64,000 nt of DNA from Amylostereum areolatum (taxonomy: Eukaryota > Basidiomycota > Agaricomycetes > Russulales > Stereaceae), in assembly GCA_012932865.1 (NCBI GenBank), contig SAXG01000008.1:1240001-1304000 (forward strand), written 5' to 3'. The notes beneath the pieces are model-generated. The model was given only the letters and a program-made list of their open reading frames with translations. It had not been told where the DNA came from and made no database searches. Numbering within the stretch: position 1 is the stretch's first letter; each line of letters starts with the position of its first letter. The position numbers and the translations under genes were made by a program. Of the stretch, positions 38,022 to 48,100 are shown piece by piece.

Positions 38022-38095
38022 GGTTCGATGGCGTAGTTGGTTATCGCATCTGTCTAACACACAGAAGGTCCTCAGTTCGAGCCTGGGTCGAATCA
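38022..38095 (+). tRNA. tRNA-Val (anticodon AAC)
   Basis: 74 bases with a full cloverleaf: seven-base acceptor GGTTCGA/TCGAATC with one G-T pair, D arm, five-base anticodon stem TCTGT/ACAGA, loop CTAACAC giving anticodon AAC (Val, GUU), T loop TTCGAGC, discriminator A, then CTTTTT as the polymerase III terminator. B-box-like GGTTCGAG-type and A-box-like TAGTTGG sequences are in place. There is no intron. CCA is not encoded, as expected in eukaryotes. Confidence 0.93.
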
Positions 38096-38216
38096 CTTTT
38101 TGCTATCTCTTCCACATCACTGACTCAGTGATCTAGCTTAGTCTCTACCTTTCGAGATCGGTAGGCTCGGACACAGCCGTTTCTTTCAAACTCCGCAACC
38201 TCCGTTCAGAAACGAC

Positions 38217-38300
38217 TGGGCTGACTGGTGGCCATTTTGGCAGGCCCGCCAAAGATATGATCTGACTTAGCCAAATTTTGCTCTCGCGCGGCAGCTGGTT
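38217..38300 (+). repeat. Inverted repeat, left arm (about 85 bp)
   Basis: The segment including TTTTGGCAGGCCCGCCAAAG and then ATATGATCTGACTTAGCCAAATTT is repeated in inverted orientation at about 39595-39690 at roughly 80% identity. The two arms enclose an alpha/beta-hydrolase pseudogene. They could be terminal repeats of an old DNA element or two copies of a dispersed repeat; no target duplication is clear. Confidence 0.45.
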
Positions 38301-38619
38301 GCGACGAGATCTCCTCCCTCTCGTTGCTCATCACCTCCGTCTCTCTAATTGTGTGTGTCGTTCAATTATATAGTGATAAAGGAAGTGACAACAAAAAGAA
38401 GTAAGGGGGGAAAAGCGAAATGAGACAATAACCGAGATAATTGGGTCCTGCTCGTCACCTCAGCCACCTCTGGGACTAGAAAAAGGCATATTGTTGGCAC
38501 GAGATGGTGTATTCAAGCTGTTCGAGTGACCGCCATTTGCATGCGCAGAATACACGGTCTGTTGCGGCATGCCAGCTTGGTAGAATGCGCAGACATTTGT
38601 ACGCCTTTGCGCCTCGCAC
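38301..38619. other. Intergenic, nothing recognised
   Basis: Low-complexity T-rich and purine-rich stretches. No coding frame or RNA seen. Confidence 0.3.
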
Positions 38620-39250
38620 TAGCTAGGGCGGGTTATGATACATGAGGAGCATGTCGGCCGCGGGGTCAACACGCGGGAGCAGTGTGGCCGGCACGCCATC
38701 TGTGTACTGCCACTAGGCCATTGCATGAAGATGGCGGGCAGGGCCCAGTAGGCGTGGAGTGGTGCCCAGAAGGGCGAGGCCAGCCCTTCGTCGCAGGCAT
38801 TGCCGTTTTGGGTGATGATGGTGGTGATGCGGTCGGGGTGGCGCAGCGCGATGCACAGGCCGGTGGGCGCCTGCCAAAGCAAAAGTGAGAAACAGTTCGC
38901 GTGGGTGGATGGGAAGAAGGACTTACACCGTAGTCGAACACGTACAGCGCGAACTTGGTCAGGCCGAGCACATCGACAAAGGCTTCGACGGTCTTCAACA
39001 GGCTGTCGAACGTGTACACAGTACCAGTGGCGCTCGGTGGGCACCTCTATGAAGCCGAACCCAGGCAGGGAGGGCGTGATGATGCGGTAGTTAGCGGCGA
39101 GGAGTGGAAGTAGGGTGCAGTCTGTGCAGAATTGGAAGGAAGAGGGGGAAGCGATGCAGGAGGAGGAGCATTGAGAACAAAGGCTTTCCCACTGCGCGGT
39201 AGAAGACGTCTATGCCATCGGCTTAGATGTGTTCAAAGGTGATGGAGGAC
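38620..39250 (-). pseudogene. Alpha/beta-hydrolase (epoxide-hydrolase/dehalogenase-like) pseudogene fragment
   Basis: The minus strand reads, in pieces, ADGIDVFYRAVG (near 39220), LLAANYRIITPSLPGFGFIEVP (split here as LLAANYRIITP and SLPGFGFIEVP, 39060-39110), TFDSLLKTVEAFVDVLGLTK and FALYVFDYG (38940-39020), a 60-base intron (GTGTAAGTCC to TTTGGCAG), then GAPTGLCIALRHPDRITTII and a WAPLHAYWALP segment. This is the N-terminal half of a fungal alpha/beta hydrolase; DYGAPTG is where the nucleophile elbow lies, with Asp/Tyr in place of a clear GxSxG. An early TAA follows MSSITFEHI, and frameshifts and a truncated 3' end mark it as dead. Confidence 0.6.
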
Positions 39251-39251
39251 A

Positions 39252-39272
39252 TTGTTGTTGTTGTTGTTGTTG
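39252..39272. repeat. (GTT)7 microsatellite
   Basis: Seven tandem GTT units, immediately upstream (in minus-strand sense) of the first ATG of the hydrolase pseudogene. Confidence 0.8.
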
Positions 39273-39594
39273 GTGGCGGGAGCAGGGGTGGGGCGGATCG
39301 ATGAAGATGATGGTGGAGATGCAGAGATGGGCAGGATAGATGGCCGTGGTTTTATTGTATAGGGGCTGGGATGGGTGAGGAGGACGGAGGAAACAAGGAC
39401 GTGTACCTGACAGCATCACGTTCTCCATTTCAGCGCGGTTACGAGCCCCCTCTTCCTTCAGTTCCTCCAAGCCCATTGCTCACAGGCCGTTTTTCATGTG
39501 CTTGCCACCAATACTTGTTCTTGAGCCGTGAAAGTGTGTGTAAAGAGGAAGTGAAACCAGGAGGAAGCGGCAGCAGTCCGACGGTGACGCGCGA

Positions 39595-39690
39595 AGCGAA
39601 ATTTCGCCAAGTCAAACCATATCTTTGGCAGGCCTGCCAAAACTGCGACCTGTCTGCCCAGGCGTTCGACAAAGTGACCCCCTTTCGTTC
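39595..39690 (-). repeat. Inverted repeat, right arm
   Basis: Complement of the arm at 38217-38300; contains CTTTGGCAGGCCTGCCAAAA, itself a perfect palindrome around GGCAGGCCTGCC. Confidence 0.45.
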
Positions 39691-39784
39691 TCCGCCTAAT
39701 CTCCGACTCTTAGTAATCAGATCTTCAGAACCGGGTGTATGGTCGGTAGGGGGTCACGTGTCGAACACCTGGACCAAGGCTACT

Positions 39785-40425
39785 ATAGAGTATACTTAAA
39801 TATAATCATAATAATACGCAAAATTACCATTAAATATGTGATCAGCCATAATCATAATTACCGGATATGATTAGATATGGGCTGCATAATATAATATATT
39901 TACTCATAGGTCATTGCAGCCAGATCACAGCTTACAAGAAGTGAATCCTTGGTCATATGTATGTTCTCTGAGGTTCATTATCCCCAATAGAGTCAGCAGA
40001 CATCATATTGACATCAACTTTACACTCTAGATGACATCTCCAAGTCATCTCGGCATTTTCCGAAGCATGTCAATGAGCTTGGGGAAGCCGTAGTGAGACC
40101 TTGTATACATGTAACATATCAGAAGTGGTACTATCTAGTCCCATCCTGTCATTTCATCAATTGCACATCCAGAAATGTATCAGATTTTGAGTGACTCAGA
40201 GACAGAAAAAATGGGAGTAAATACAAAATAAATACGATTAAATACAGACATGAATAAATATCCTCCTCTCCATATTTGTAGTTTTTTGTATCAATTATAA
40301 TACGGTCTCTCGAGATATTTACTTGTATTTGTTGAACACTAGATCGGTGTCAAGGTATGAGTCCTGATAAAGAAAACTAGATATGGAATATACGTGGCAA
40401 GTTCGAAGGCCGAGGGTATTCATCA
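39785..40425. other. AT-rich island without genes
   Basis: This 640-base stretch is far more AT-rich than the rest of the window, with runs such as TAAATATAATCATAATAATAC and AATACAAAATAAATACGATT. No open frame, tRNA or rRNA is recognised. It may be the remnant of an old AT-rich transposon or heavily deaminated repeat. Its right end passes into 3' flank sequence of a DUF6535 copy. Confidence 0.5.
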
Positions 40426-40430
40426 ATGAG

Positions 40431-40735
40431 TGTCACGGTTCGCCCTTTTGCTCCGCTTTTTCCTTGCTTTCTCGCGCTATCTGATCCCACACCTGTGGAT
40501 CAATCCCCTTTGATGGCATCGCTGATGTGCCCCTTGGTCTGTGCATATCCCCTCCCTAGTATATATAGCTGGCCTGCATGTATCTAGTTCCTTAGTCTTT
40601 CCTCCTAGTCTTTACCGGCTTAGAGTGCAATGTACTGTTCTTCCCTTGTTTCCTGATCTTCCCTTCCCCTGAGCTACTGCCTGTGTCGCGACTGAGAAGG
40701 CTTTGGATGCATTCCTTAGTCGGTCGTTCTTGACA
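40431..40735 (+). mobile_element. Solo LTR, 305 bp, with perfect 5-bp target duplication
   Basis: It begins TGTCACGGTTCGCCC and ends TTCTTGACA, the canonical TG...CA form, and has a TATA box (AGTATATATAGC near 40558). ATGAG occurs directly on both sides (40426-40430 and 40736-40740). The minus-strand flanks join to give a CTCATTGATGAA sequence matching CTCATGAATGAAAA in the 3' flank of DUF6535 copy B, confirming the empty site. The internal region was lost by LTR-LTR recombination. The 5' end resembles family A LTRs, but the sequence is otherwise different. Confidence 0.8.
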
Positions 40736-41259
40736 ATGAGGCTAAGGAAAAGTTCGCAGAAAATGTCAAAGACTCGGAATGAAGTCAAGAACCCTGTAGT
40801 AACGAAGGAGCACAATCCCTCCTTGTACACCACCAGTCCGATAATCTGTCCAGGGAACCCATGGCCACTGTTCTCATTGCATGAACAGTCAAACTCCTCC
40901 ACAGCTATGGCATGCAAAACCTCCATCCCCTCCAGGTTCCAAGTCCACTCTCGTGTCCTGGTCCATCTGTATCGCCCCCCTGGTGGCTCACATGCCCCAT
41001 CTCAATGTCTTCTTCATTGTGGTTCTGTTCCACGGGTGGTGGTGTGGGCACTGGTGAAAGATGATCCTGGACCTCCTGCCACGAGCTTGCGACAATGGCC
41101 TCAGAAGCTGGCCCTTGAGTTGCTTGTAGTGCGTCGTACAGCGGCTTCAACAGTCTTGCGACACCTTTCTTCCATTGAAAACTCCGAGGGTATACATTTG
41201 CCAACAGTTGAGCTTCCAGCCAGGCTTCCCATTTGCGCATGAATTCCATCCTGACCTCG
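40736..41259 (-). pseudogene. DUF6535 copy F: 3' fragment (partner of copy E)
   Basis: The minus strand begins exactly at the LTR boundary with GAGGTCAGGATGGAATTCATG, encoding EVRMEFMRKWE. It continues through KPLYDALQA, PTPPPVEQNHNEEDIEMGH and a disrupted tail (SDWWCTRRD region) into the family 3' flank. In intact copies EVRxEFMRKWE directly follows LSPYVENTAP, which is precisely where copy E (60000-62035) is cut by a family A LTR. The five bases at the break are CGAGG here and CAAGG in E. F therefore looks like the missing 3' end of E, now 19 kb away and inverted. A small insertion near 40920 breaks the frame after TWRGW. Confidence 0.8.
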
Positions 41260-41679
41260 TGTCACGGATCGCTCCATTTCTCTCTTCGTTTGCAGACCTC
41301 GTACACGCGACGCGTCACGGCACATGACTTTCCCTTGCATCACATGCTTCAATGATGTCATTGCCCGGACTTCCGAGCGGGGTTCCGCATCCTTATCTAT
41401 GACATCACTGCTCCGGACCTTCATCCTCCGCCCCATGACTCCTTTCCTATTGTTCCCCCCGCTCGCACCACTATCGCATCACATCGCACCATCGTTCCCA
41501 CTTGTATATAAGGACAGTGTTTCTCTTCCCTTTTCCCTAGACTGTCCATCTCGTCATACGGTACTGTAGCGCACGTTGCACTACCCTAGACCCCGGCACT
41601 CTCGAATCTATTTTCTTCTCGCTCCTCCCATCGTCGCGACTTAGGTGGTTCATCGGTCTCATAAACTGCGTTTCTGACA
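41260..41679 (+). repeat. 5' LTR of element A
   Basis: 420 bp, starts TGTCACGGATCGCTCC and ends GCGTTTCTGACA. A TATA box CTTGTATATAAGG at about 41500-41512 marks the likely U3 promoter. The left junction lies within DUF6535 codons (see copy F). Confidence 0.9.
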
Positions 41680-42269
41680 CCTGGACAGTCTACCCCTACG
41701 CCTACCTCGCACCCCTCTCTCCATCTACCTCTGCCATCTCTACGACGTTAAAAACTCCCACCACGGACCTCCCGAACGCACCGGTCTTCCTCCCGTCCAA
41801 CGGAAAGCCGATCACCCCCCGCGACGACGCACCACTCCCCTACCCTTGGTCCGACGCCGTCACCGTCAACTGCCTCGTCCCCGTACAGAACCTCTGCAAG
41901 AAAGATCCCTGGACCGCGCACGGCCTCAACTTCCGCATCTTCGAGTGGAGGTGGCACAAGGATCACGGTACTGTCGTCCTCGCCCTATACGTCCGGATCG
42001 CTACGTGCATCAACGTAGATCTCGAACACCTTGAATTCACCCTCCACGCCCCCACCTACCACACATACCTCATCCAAGACGCCCCCAACCCGATCCTCCA
42101 AACCAGTTTCACCTCCGTCTCCCAGTTTAACCGCCGGACCCCCGAATCCACCCCGCCACCAGTCCTCCGTCCCACCATCAAGGGTAAGACCCTTCGTCGC
42201 CGCCACCACGAACATAAGATCCGCCAGGCAGTAAAAGCCGGCTACCTCACCAAGAAACTCCTCGGCCGT
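41541..42269 (+). CDS. Element A upstream ORF (pre-gag), 5' part, interrupted by element B
   Basis: One frame is open from the LTR to the insertion site of element B and resumes at 49789, ending LGRRPIAADFF and a TAG at 49813-49815. It encodes a protein with AVTVNCLVPVQNLC, HGLNFRIFEWRWHK and a basic C-terminus (KTLRRRHHEHKIRQAVKAGY). The same protein is encoded by element C, and a distant version by element B. No ATG lies in this frame; comparison with C suggests a 1-base insertion in GTTAAAAACTCC near 41748 has shifted the N-terminus. No known domain is recognised. Confidence 0.6.
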
Positions 42270-42726
42270 CGTCATGAACGGTCTATAATTTTCTTTTTAC
42301 TTTACATCGGTTACACGCTTTAGGACTTATCGACTTATCACCGGTCCGGCTCCACCTTGGCCCGGACCCGGCTCATCTATATCCCGCCCGGACCCACGTG
42401 ACTCATCTCGGTCCGGGTCTGACTCCTTTCTCTTGACTCATGCTGTACGATACTGACTCATGCTGTGCTCTTTTACATACGACTGCTTACTTATACTTGG
42501 TCTGCTTACTGATCGCCGTGTATTGGTTGCTTACCTAAGTCTCTCTCCTCTTGTGTATATAAGGCTCGCTCTCGCTGTACATATTCCTTATCTCGAGCTA
42601 GTCAATTCTACCGACTTTGCTTGCTTTCCCTTGTCTGTCGCCGTGTCTGATCGGCTCCCCTCTGTCGTCCTCTTCCTCTGTCAGCTTTGTCGTAACTTGG
42701 TGCTGTCGCACTAGTCGTTGCTGACA
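42270..42726 (+). repeat. 5' LTR of element B
   Basis: 457 bp, ends CGTTGCTGACA. The TATA box GTGTATATAAGG is near 42553-42564. The first base is C where the 3' LTR has T, a terminal TG to CG change. Confidence 0.9.
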
Positions 42727-42990
42727 TAAGCTCGAGATCTGTTTACTCTTGCACCACCCTACGACCGTCCCTACGTACTGTAGCGTAGTAGTAGTAGTAC
42801 CCGTCTGGTACTGACCTTGTTCTTCCCCCGTGCCGCCCTAGACCGTTGCCCCCAGAGTACGCGACTCGTTACCCTGACATTGTGGTCGTGCGCACGTATA
42901 CCGGTGCCGGCTTGACGTTTCCTCGAAACGTTACACCTACTCGAGACTCTCCAATACCAGGAGTTGAAAGCTCAGAGGTGACAGTAGAAG

Positions 42991-43599
42991 GTGCACCTTT
43001 GGTGTAGGAAACGAGTAAAAGCGGCGAAAGGAAAGCGGTTTAGGAAGTCTTTGGGCTCGTGTCCCCTAGACGAAGAGACAGCCAACAGGTCGAGAAGACT
43101 GAGGCAGACCGTCTTGCGATCTCATAACAGAACCACCTTCCCTCGACAAAATCTTCCCTTGCCGCACAGAGTAACCATTTCGACTGGGGGCTTGTGCATG
43201 GAAGATTGGCGCTCGCAAGTACAAGAATTCATCCCCATCAGCCACGACGCTATCATCTCCCTCATCAACGAATCTAAAGACCCTTGGGCCTGGCACAATT
43301 GGAAGGTCGCCCTCGGTGTAGAAGAACTTGAAGACTCCATCATAGACATCCACTTCTATCGCCTCAAAATAAGCGAACAAGGAAACGGAAACCTCTACGT
43401 CTACTCCTGCCCATACGTCACCTACCGCTACAAACTCGAGCAACCCCCAAAATCCTTCTACGCGCCCAACGAGAAAATACCAGTAGACACTCGACACACC
43501 CACCGCCTCCTTACACCAGGCAACACCCCCAGCCCCACACCAGAGCCAGAGGTCATCGACCTCACCCAGCCAGAGGTCATCGACCTCACCCACTTATAA
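42991..43599 (+). CDS. Element B upstream ORF (pre-gag) with tandem SUMO-interaction-like motifs
   Basis: 202 residues from the first ATG; a later ATG at 43198 gives a 133-residue form (MEDWRSQVQEF) that fits the conserved region better. The core (HNWKVALGVEELEDSIIDIH, YVYSCPYVTYRYKL) resembles in layout the upstream ORF of elements A and C. The C-terminus is a 24-base direct repeat encoding PEVIDLTQ then PEVIDLTH, followed by L and TAA. VIDLT after an acidic residue is the canonical SUMO-interaction motif. The Gag frame is the same frame immediately after this TAA. Confidence 0.6.
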   Translation: MHLWCRKRVKAAKGKRFRKSLGSCPLDEETANRSRRLRQTVLRSHNRTTFPRQNLPLPHRVTISTGGLCMEDWRSQVQEFIPISHDAIISLINESKDPWAWHNWKVALGVEELEDSIIDIHFYRLKISEQGNGNLYVYSCPYVTYRYKLEQPPKSFYAPNEKIPVDTRHTHRLLTPGNTPSPTPEPEVIDLTQPEVIDLTHL

Positions 43600-45162
43600 A
43601 CAATTCCCTCGTTCGGACTCAACGGCTCCGACTCCAGTTCTGACTCCGACACCGACGTTGAGGACGAAAACTGCTACATATATCCCCTCCCTCTAGGCTT
43701 CACTGAACGAGGAAACGACTTCTTTGTCCAACTCGGAGACACCACTGTCGAAGTCGCCTTTGTAGCAACCCAAACAAGTGGCATCAGTTGGTACTTCGCC
43801 AACGAAAGCCAAGACGACCTCACTGAAGCCGACTTCAACCTCATCGCCGCCTCCGCCCTACCGCCTGTCACCGACGAAGACTTCTCCGACCTCGACGAAC
43901 CAATCATGGCTGCCCAGTGGATCCGCACCGACCCCCAACCCCCTCTCCCCGCCGAACTTGCCAACTGCACCGAAATCGGTGGAACATGGAACATTGTCAT
44001 CGGCCAAACTGGCTCTCCCATCCAACACATGAATAACGGCACCGACGATGCCTGGCTCATGGAAGTAAATGGCCAATGGGTCGCCATCCCTGCCGTGCTT
44101 GTTGCTGCCCTCAACCTGCCACCCCCCACCGTCAACGTCACGGCCCCCCCCATCACCGTCAACCCCCCTGCGGTCACTGTTAGTGCCCCAGCCGCCGCCG
44201 CCGCCAGACCCCCCCGAAAGAAAGTCCACGCGAAAACTCCTGAAGGCTTCTCTGGGAAACGAGAGGACTTCAATGACTGGATGCGGTCGTGCGAGGAATA
44301 CATGCGAGCTGCTGAGGATGACCTCGTGACGGACAAGGACAAAGTCCTCTTCATTCTCACCTACATGACGGGGGAGGCAGCACGCACCTGGAAGGCCGAG
44401 TATGAGGATGCACACTTGGCCAATGGAGCCATGGTCGCCTGGGTGGACTTCCACAAAGCACTCAAAGGGGCCTTCACCGACGTCAATGAGCAGCACCGTG
44501 CCGCAGTCGAACTGGACGGGTTCAAACAGACGAAGGGTACCACTGCCCATGAATACTTCGCCAAGTTCGAGCAACTCGCAAGAAAGGCAGGATACTCCAC
44601 GGCGCAGGACCCTATCCACCTCATGCAGCTGCTCAAACACAACGTCTACTATCGGACCATCGACTCCATCTACGACAGCGGTCACGTTCCTCAGAAATAT
44701 GAGGACCTCAAAGAGCGCATCATCCTGATCGACGGTCTGCGACAGGAGCGGGAGGACCTTAAGACCCAGCGCAGTGGACCCGTGCAGAACCAAAAACCCA
44801 AAGGACAAGGATCGTCCAATGGGCAACAAGGGGGGCAGGTCCCATGGCGCCGCGATGGAACCGGCACGGTGCACGGTGGCAAAGGTCAGCCGATGGACGT
44901 CAACCGTGTCGACATCAAGGGGCGATGCTTCCGCTGCGGACAGAATGGCCACCAGGTGCGGGACTGCAGGGTGGACGTGAAGAACATCCGAGACATGTGG
45001 GGGAGGGACCGGTACACGGAACCACCAAAGCGGGAGGCTCGAGCACAGACGTTCGAGACGCCCACCGCCTGGGCTAGGAGCCTGTCGGCCGAAGATCGGA
45101 AAAGCGTGATGGACGCGCTTCAAGCTCAGCCGAAGGTGGAGGAGAAAAGGGAGGGTTTTTGA
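43600..45162 (+). CDS. Element B Gag with CCHC zinc knuckle
   Basis: The frame is open from just after the TAA at 43597-43599; the first ATG is at 43906, giving 418 residues to TGA at 45160-45162. An acidic serine run (SDSSSDSDTDVEDE) precedes the ATG. The Gag core (GFSGKREDFNDWMRSCEEYM, LKGAFTDVNEQHRAAVEL, EYFAKFEQLARKAGY) is typical of Ty3 retrotransposon Gag. The zinc knuckle CFRCGQNGHQVRDC near the end is the CX2CX4HX4C nucleic-acid-binding motif. Gag ends GGT TTT TGA; Pol continues in the -1 frame. Confidence 0.85.
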   Translation, partial: TIPSFGLNGSDSSSDSDTDVEDENCYIYPLPLGFTERGNDFFVQLGDTTVEVAFVATQTSGISWYFANESQDDLTEADFNLIAASALPPVTDEDFSDLDEPIMAAQWIRTDPQPPLPAELANCTEIGGTWNIVIGQTGSPIQHMNNGTDDAWLMEVNGQWVAIPAVLVAALNLPPPTVNVTAPPITVNPPAVTVSAPAAAAARPPRKKVHAKTPEGFSGKREDFNDWMRSCEEYMRAAEDDLVTDKDKVLFILTYMTGEAARTWKAEYEDAHLANGAMVAWVDFHKALKGAFTDVNEQHRAAVELDGFKQTKGTTAHEYFAKFEQLARKAGYSTAQDPIHLMQLLKHNVYYRTIDSIYDSGHVPQKYEDLKERIILIDGLRQEREDLKTQRSGPVQNQKPKGQGSSNGQQGGQVPWRRDGTGTVHGGKGQPMDVNRVDIKGRCFRCGQNGHQVRDCRVDVKNIRDMWGRDRYTEPPKREARAQTFETPTAWARSLSAEDRKSVMDALQAQPKVEEKREGF

Positions 45163-48100
45163 GGGGGCTGACGATGTACACGGCATCTGAAGCCCAAGTT
45201 TCTGTTTCTCGCCCGTCTGGTTTTGTGGCGCCTCGGTGGCCTGGTTCTCGTTTACATATGCGCATTGTTGATTCGGACTGTACTACTACGGGGGGTATCC
45301 CCATTATGACTTCTCTTACGGACTCTATTGGTACGGGCACGCGTCCCATTGTTATTTTAGATACTCAGGCTTCGATTTGTGAGCCTTCGGCTTTGGATAT
45401 GGCTTCGGTTTCGGCTTCAGTTTTGGATACGGCTTTGGATACGGACTCGGTTTTGGATATGGACCCTGTGAAGTCAGGGACAACGCCGTGCGATGGAAGG
45501 GGCACGGCGCCCAAATCATGTTATATGGCACCTGGAACGGCTCAATGGACGCTTCGTCGCTTAAGGGAAGACAAACCCGAAAGTGCGATTGCAATCCTTC
45601 GCATCTGGACACACCACCGACGCCGTGACGAGGCTACTTATGAAGCCATCAAGGAAATAACTGGCATGGGAGACGAGTTAGCATGTCAAGCTCTACTAGA
45701 GCTCGCCACTCCTATGCAGTTCATACGCTCCGCCAGCGCCAAGGAACAAACGGTCATTCCCACACAACTGGTGGTAGATTCCAAACGCATTGTCAAAGCT
45801 CTCGCACTCCTGGACAGTGGTTGCACTGGCTCGTGTATCAACACGAAGTTTGTGCAGGAAAATCACATCCCCACGCGACGGACTGCTCGCCCAATCCCAG
45901 TACGAAATGCAGACGGCACTCTCAACACAGGAGGTCCCATTACGGAATATGTCACACTTCGCCTAAATATTCAAGACCATGAAGAAAACATTGACCTGGC
46001 GGTCTCCAATCTAGGAGATACGGACCTTTTCATTGGACATGAGTGGCTAAAGAAGCACAACCCTCACATCGACTGGAAATCCGGGTCAATTGAATTTGAC
46101 CGATGCCCTATCAGCTGCTCTCGTCCCCCTCCCCTCCTCAATATCGATGAGGATGAAGAGGAGGAGGAAGAGCCAGTCCACATGGAAAAGGACGAGCAGC
46201 TGTTTGCTTTCGACTGGGATGGCTACAAAGCGACATACCACATCCGGACCCATGCATCGGACATTGCAATTGAAGAGCACGCTAAGAAAAAGGAACAGAC
46301 CTTCTCTGAGCGAGTCCCAACGGCGTACCACGAATTCAAGGACATCTTTGACAAAGACGACTTCGACAAGCTCCCTGAGCGACGCCCATGGGACCACGCC
46401 ATTGAGCTCACTCCTAACTTCAAACCGGTTGATTGCAAAGTTTACCCCCTCACATTAGACGAGCAGAAGCAACTGGACGCCTTTCTGGAAGAGAACCTGA
46501 GATCTGGCCGGATCCAACCGTCCAAATCACCCATGGCCTCCCCATTCTTCTTCATCAAGAAAAAAGACGGCTCACTACGTCCTGTGCAGGACTATCGAAA
46601 GCTCAATGAGATGACAATAAAGAACCGTTACCCGCTCCCGCTCATCCAAGAGTTGGTTGACAAACTTAAAGGAGCACGGCACTTTACCAAGCTCGATGTC
46701 CGATGGGGGTACAACAATGTTCGGATTAAAGAAGGGGACGAGTGGAAAGCTGCATTCCGCACGAACAAAGGTCTCTACGAGCCTACGGTCATGTTCTTTG
46801 GACTCACCAACTCCCCGTCTACGTTCCAAGCCATGATGAATGACCTGTTCAAAGACTTGATCCACCAAGGAGTCGTGGTCGTCTATTTGGACGACATCCT
46901 CATCTTCACACATACGCTAGAAGAACATCGTCGAATAGTCAAGGAGGTCCTTCGGATCCTGCGAGAAAACAAACTCTATCTGAAGCCAGAAAAGTGCGAG
47001 TTTGAGAAGGCAGAAATCGAATACCTGGGCATGATTGTCGGCGGAGGAAGGGTTCGCATGGATCCAGCAAAGGTCGCGGCAATCACCAATTGGCCAGCCC
47101 CCAAAACGAAGAAACAACTTCAATCATTTTTGGGCTTTTGCAACTTCTACCGTCGCTTTATCAAGGACTTCAGTGGCATTGCTCACCCAATGACTAAACT
47201 CACTGGGAAGACGGAATGGGTCTGGGACACCCCACAGCAGGAGGCTTTTGAGTAACTCAAGCGACGTATAACATCGCAGCCAGTTCTAGCAATCCCTACA
47301 GACGATGGACAGTTCCGTGTCGAGGCGGACTCCTCTGACTATGCCACGGGCGCGGTACTTTCGCAACAACAGGACAATGGCAAATGGCACCCGGTCGCCT
47401 TCCTCTCAAAGTCCCTCAGCGAAGCTGAGAGGAACTATGAGATTTATGACAAGGAATTACTGGCTATCATGACGGCGCTAGAGGAATGGAGACAATACCT
47501 CATGGGGGCACGACAGGAGTTTGAAATCTGGTCGGATCATCGCAATCTCACGTACTTCCGCAAGGCGCAGAAGCTAAATCGGAGACAAGCACGATGGTTA
47601 ACGGAGCTACAAGAGTATCATTGTACGCTACTCCACAAGCCTGGCAAAACAATGGGTAAACCCAATGCTATTTCCCGACTAGCGGGCCTTGAGAAGGGGG
47701 AGAAAGACAATGAAAACATTGTCCTCCTGAAACCAGAACTCTTTCGCGCCCTCAACCATGCAGGAATTATAACCAATGGACCTGACAATATCTTCATTGA
47801 GCGGATTCAGGAGGCTACCTTACTCCGAGACCATGCAGTAGAACGCGCCTTAGCACTCAAAGTGAAGGGATGGCTGGAACACGCAGATGGAACGATCACC
47901 TGGCAACACAGACTCTATGTCCCAAGAGACAAAGGACTCCGTGCAGACATCATCCAAGCTCATCATGACGGCCCGCTTGTCGGTCACCCAGGACGATACA
48001 AGACCCATGAGCTCATCACGCGCAACTACTGGTGGCCTGCCATTAGAGACGATGTCCGGAAATATGTTGAAGGATGTGAGACCTGCCAACGCACCAAGAT

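Noticed and set aside
41680..42750. tRNA primer-binding sites after the 5' LTRs of A and B
   Set aside because: CCTGGACAG (A) and TAAGCTCGAG (B) follow the LTRs, but I could not match either to a tRNA 3' end; self-priming is possible but unsupported.
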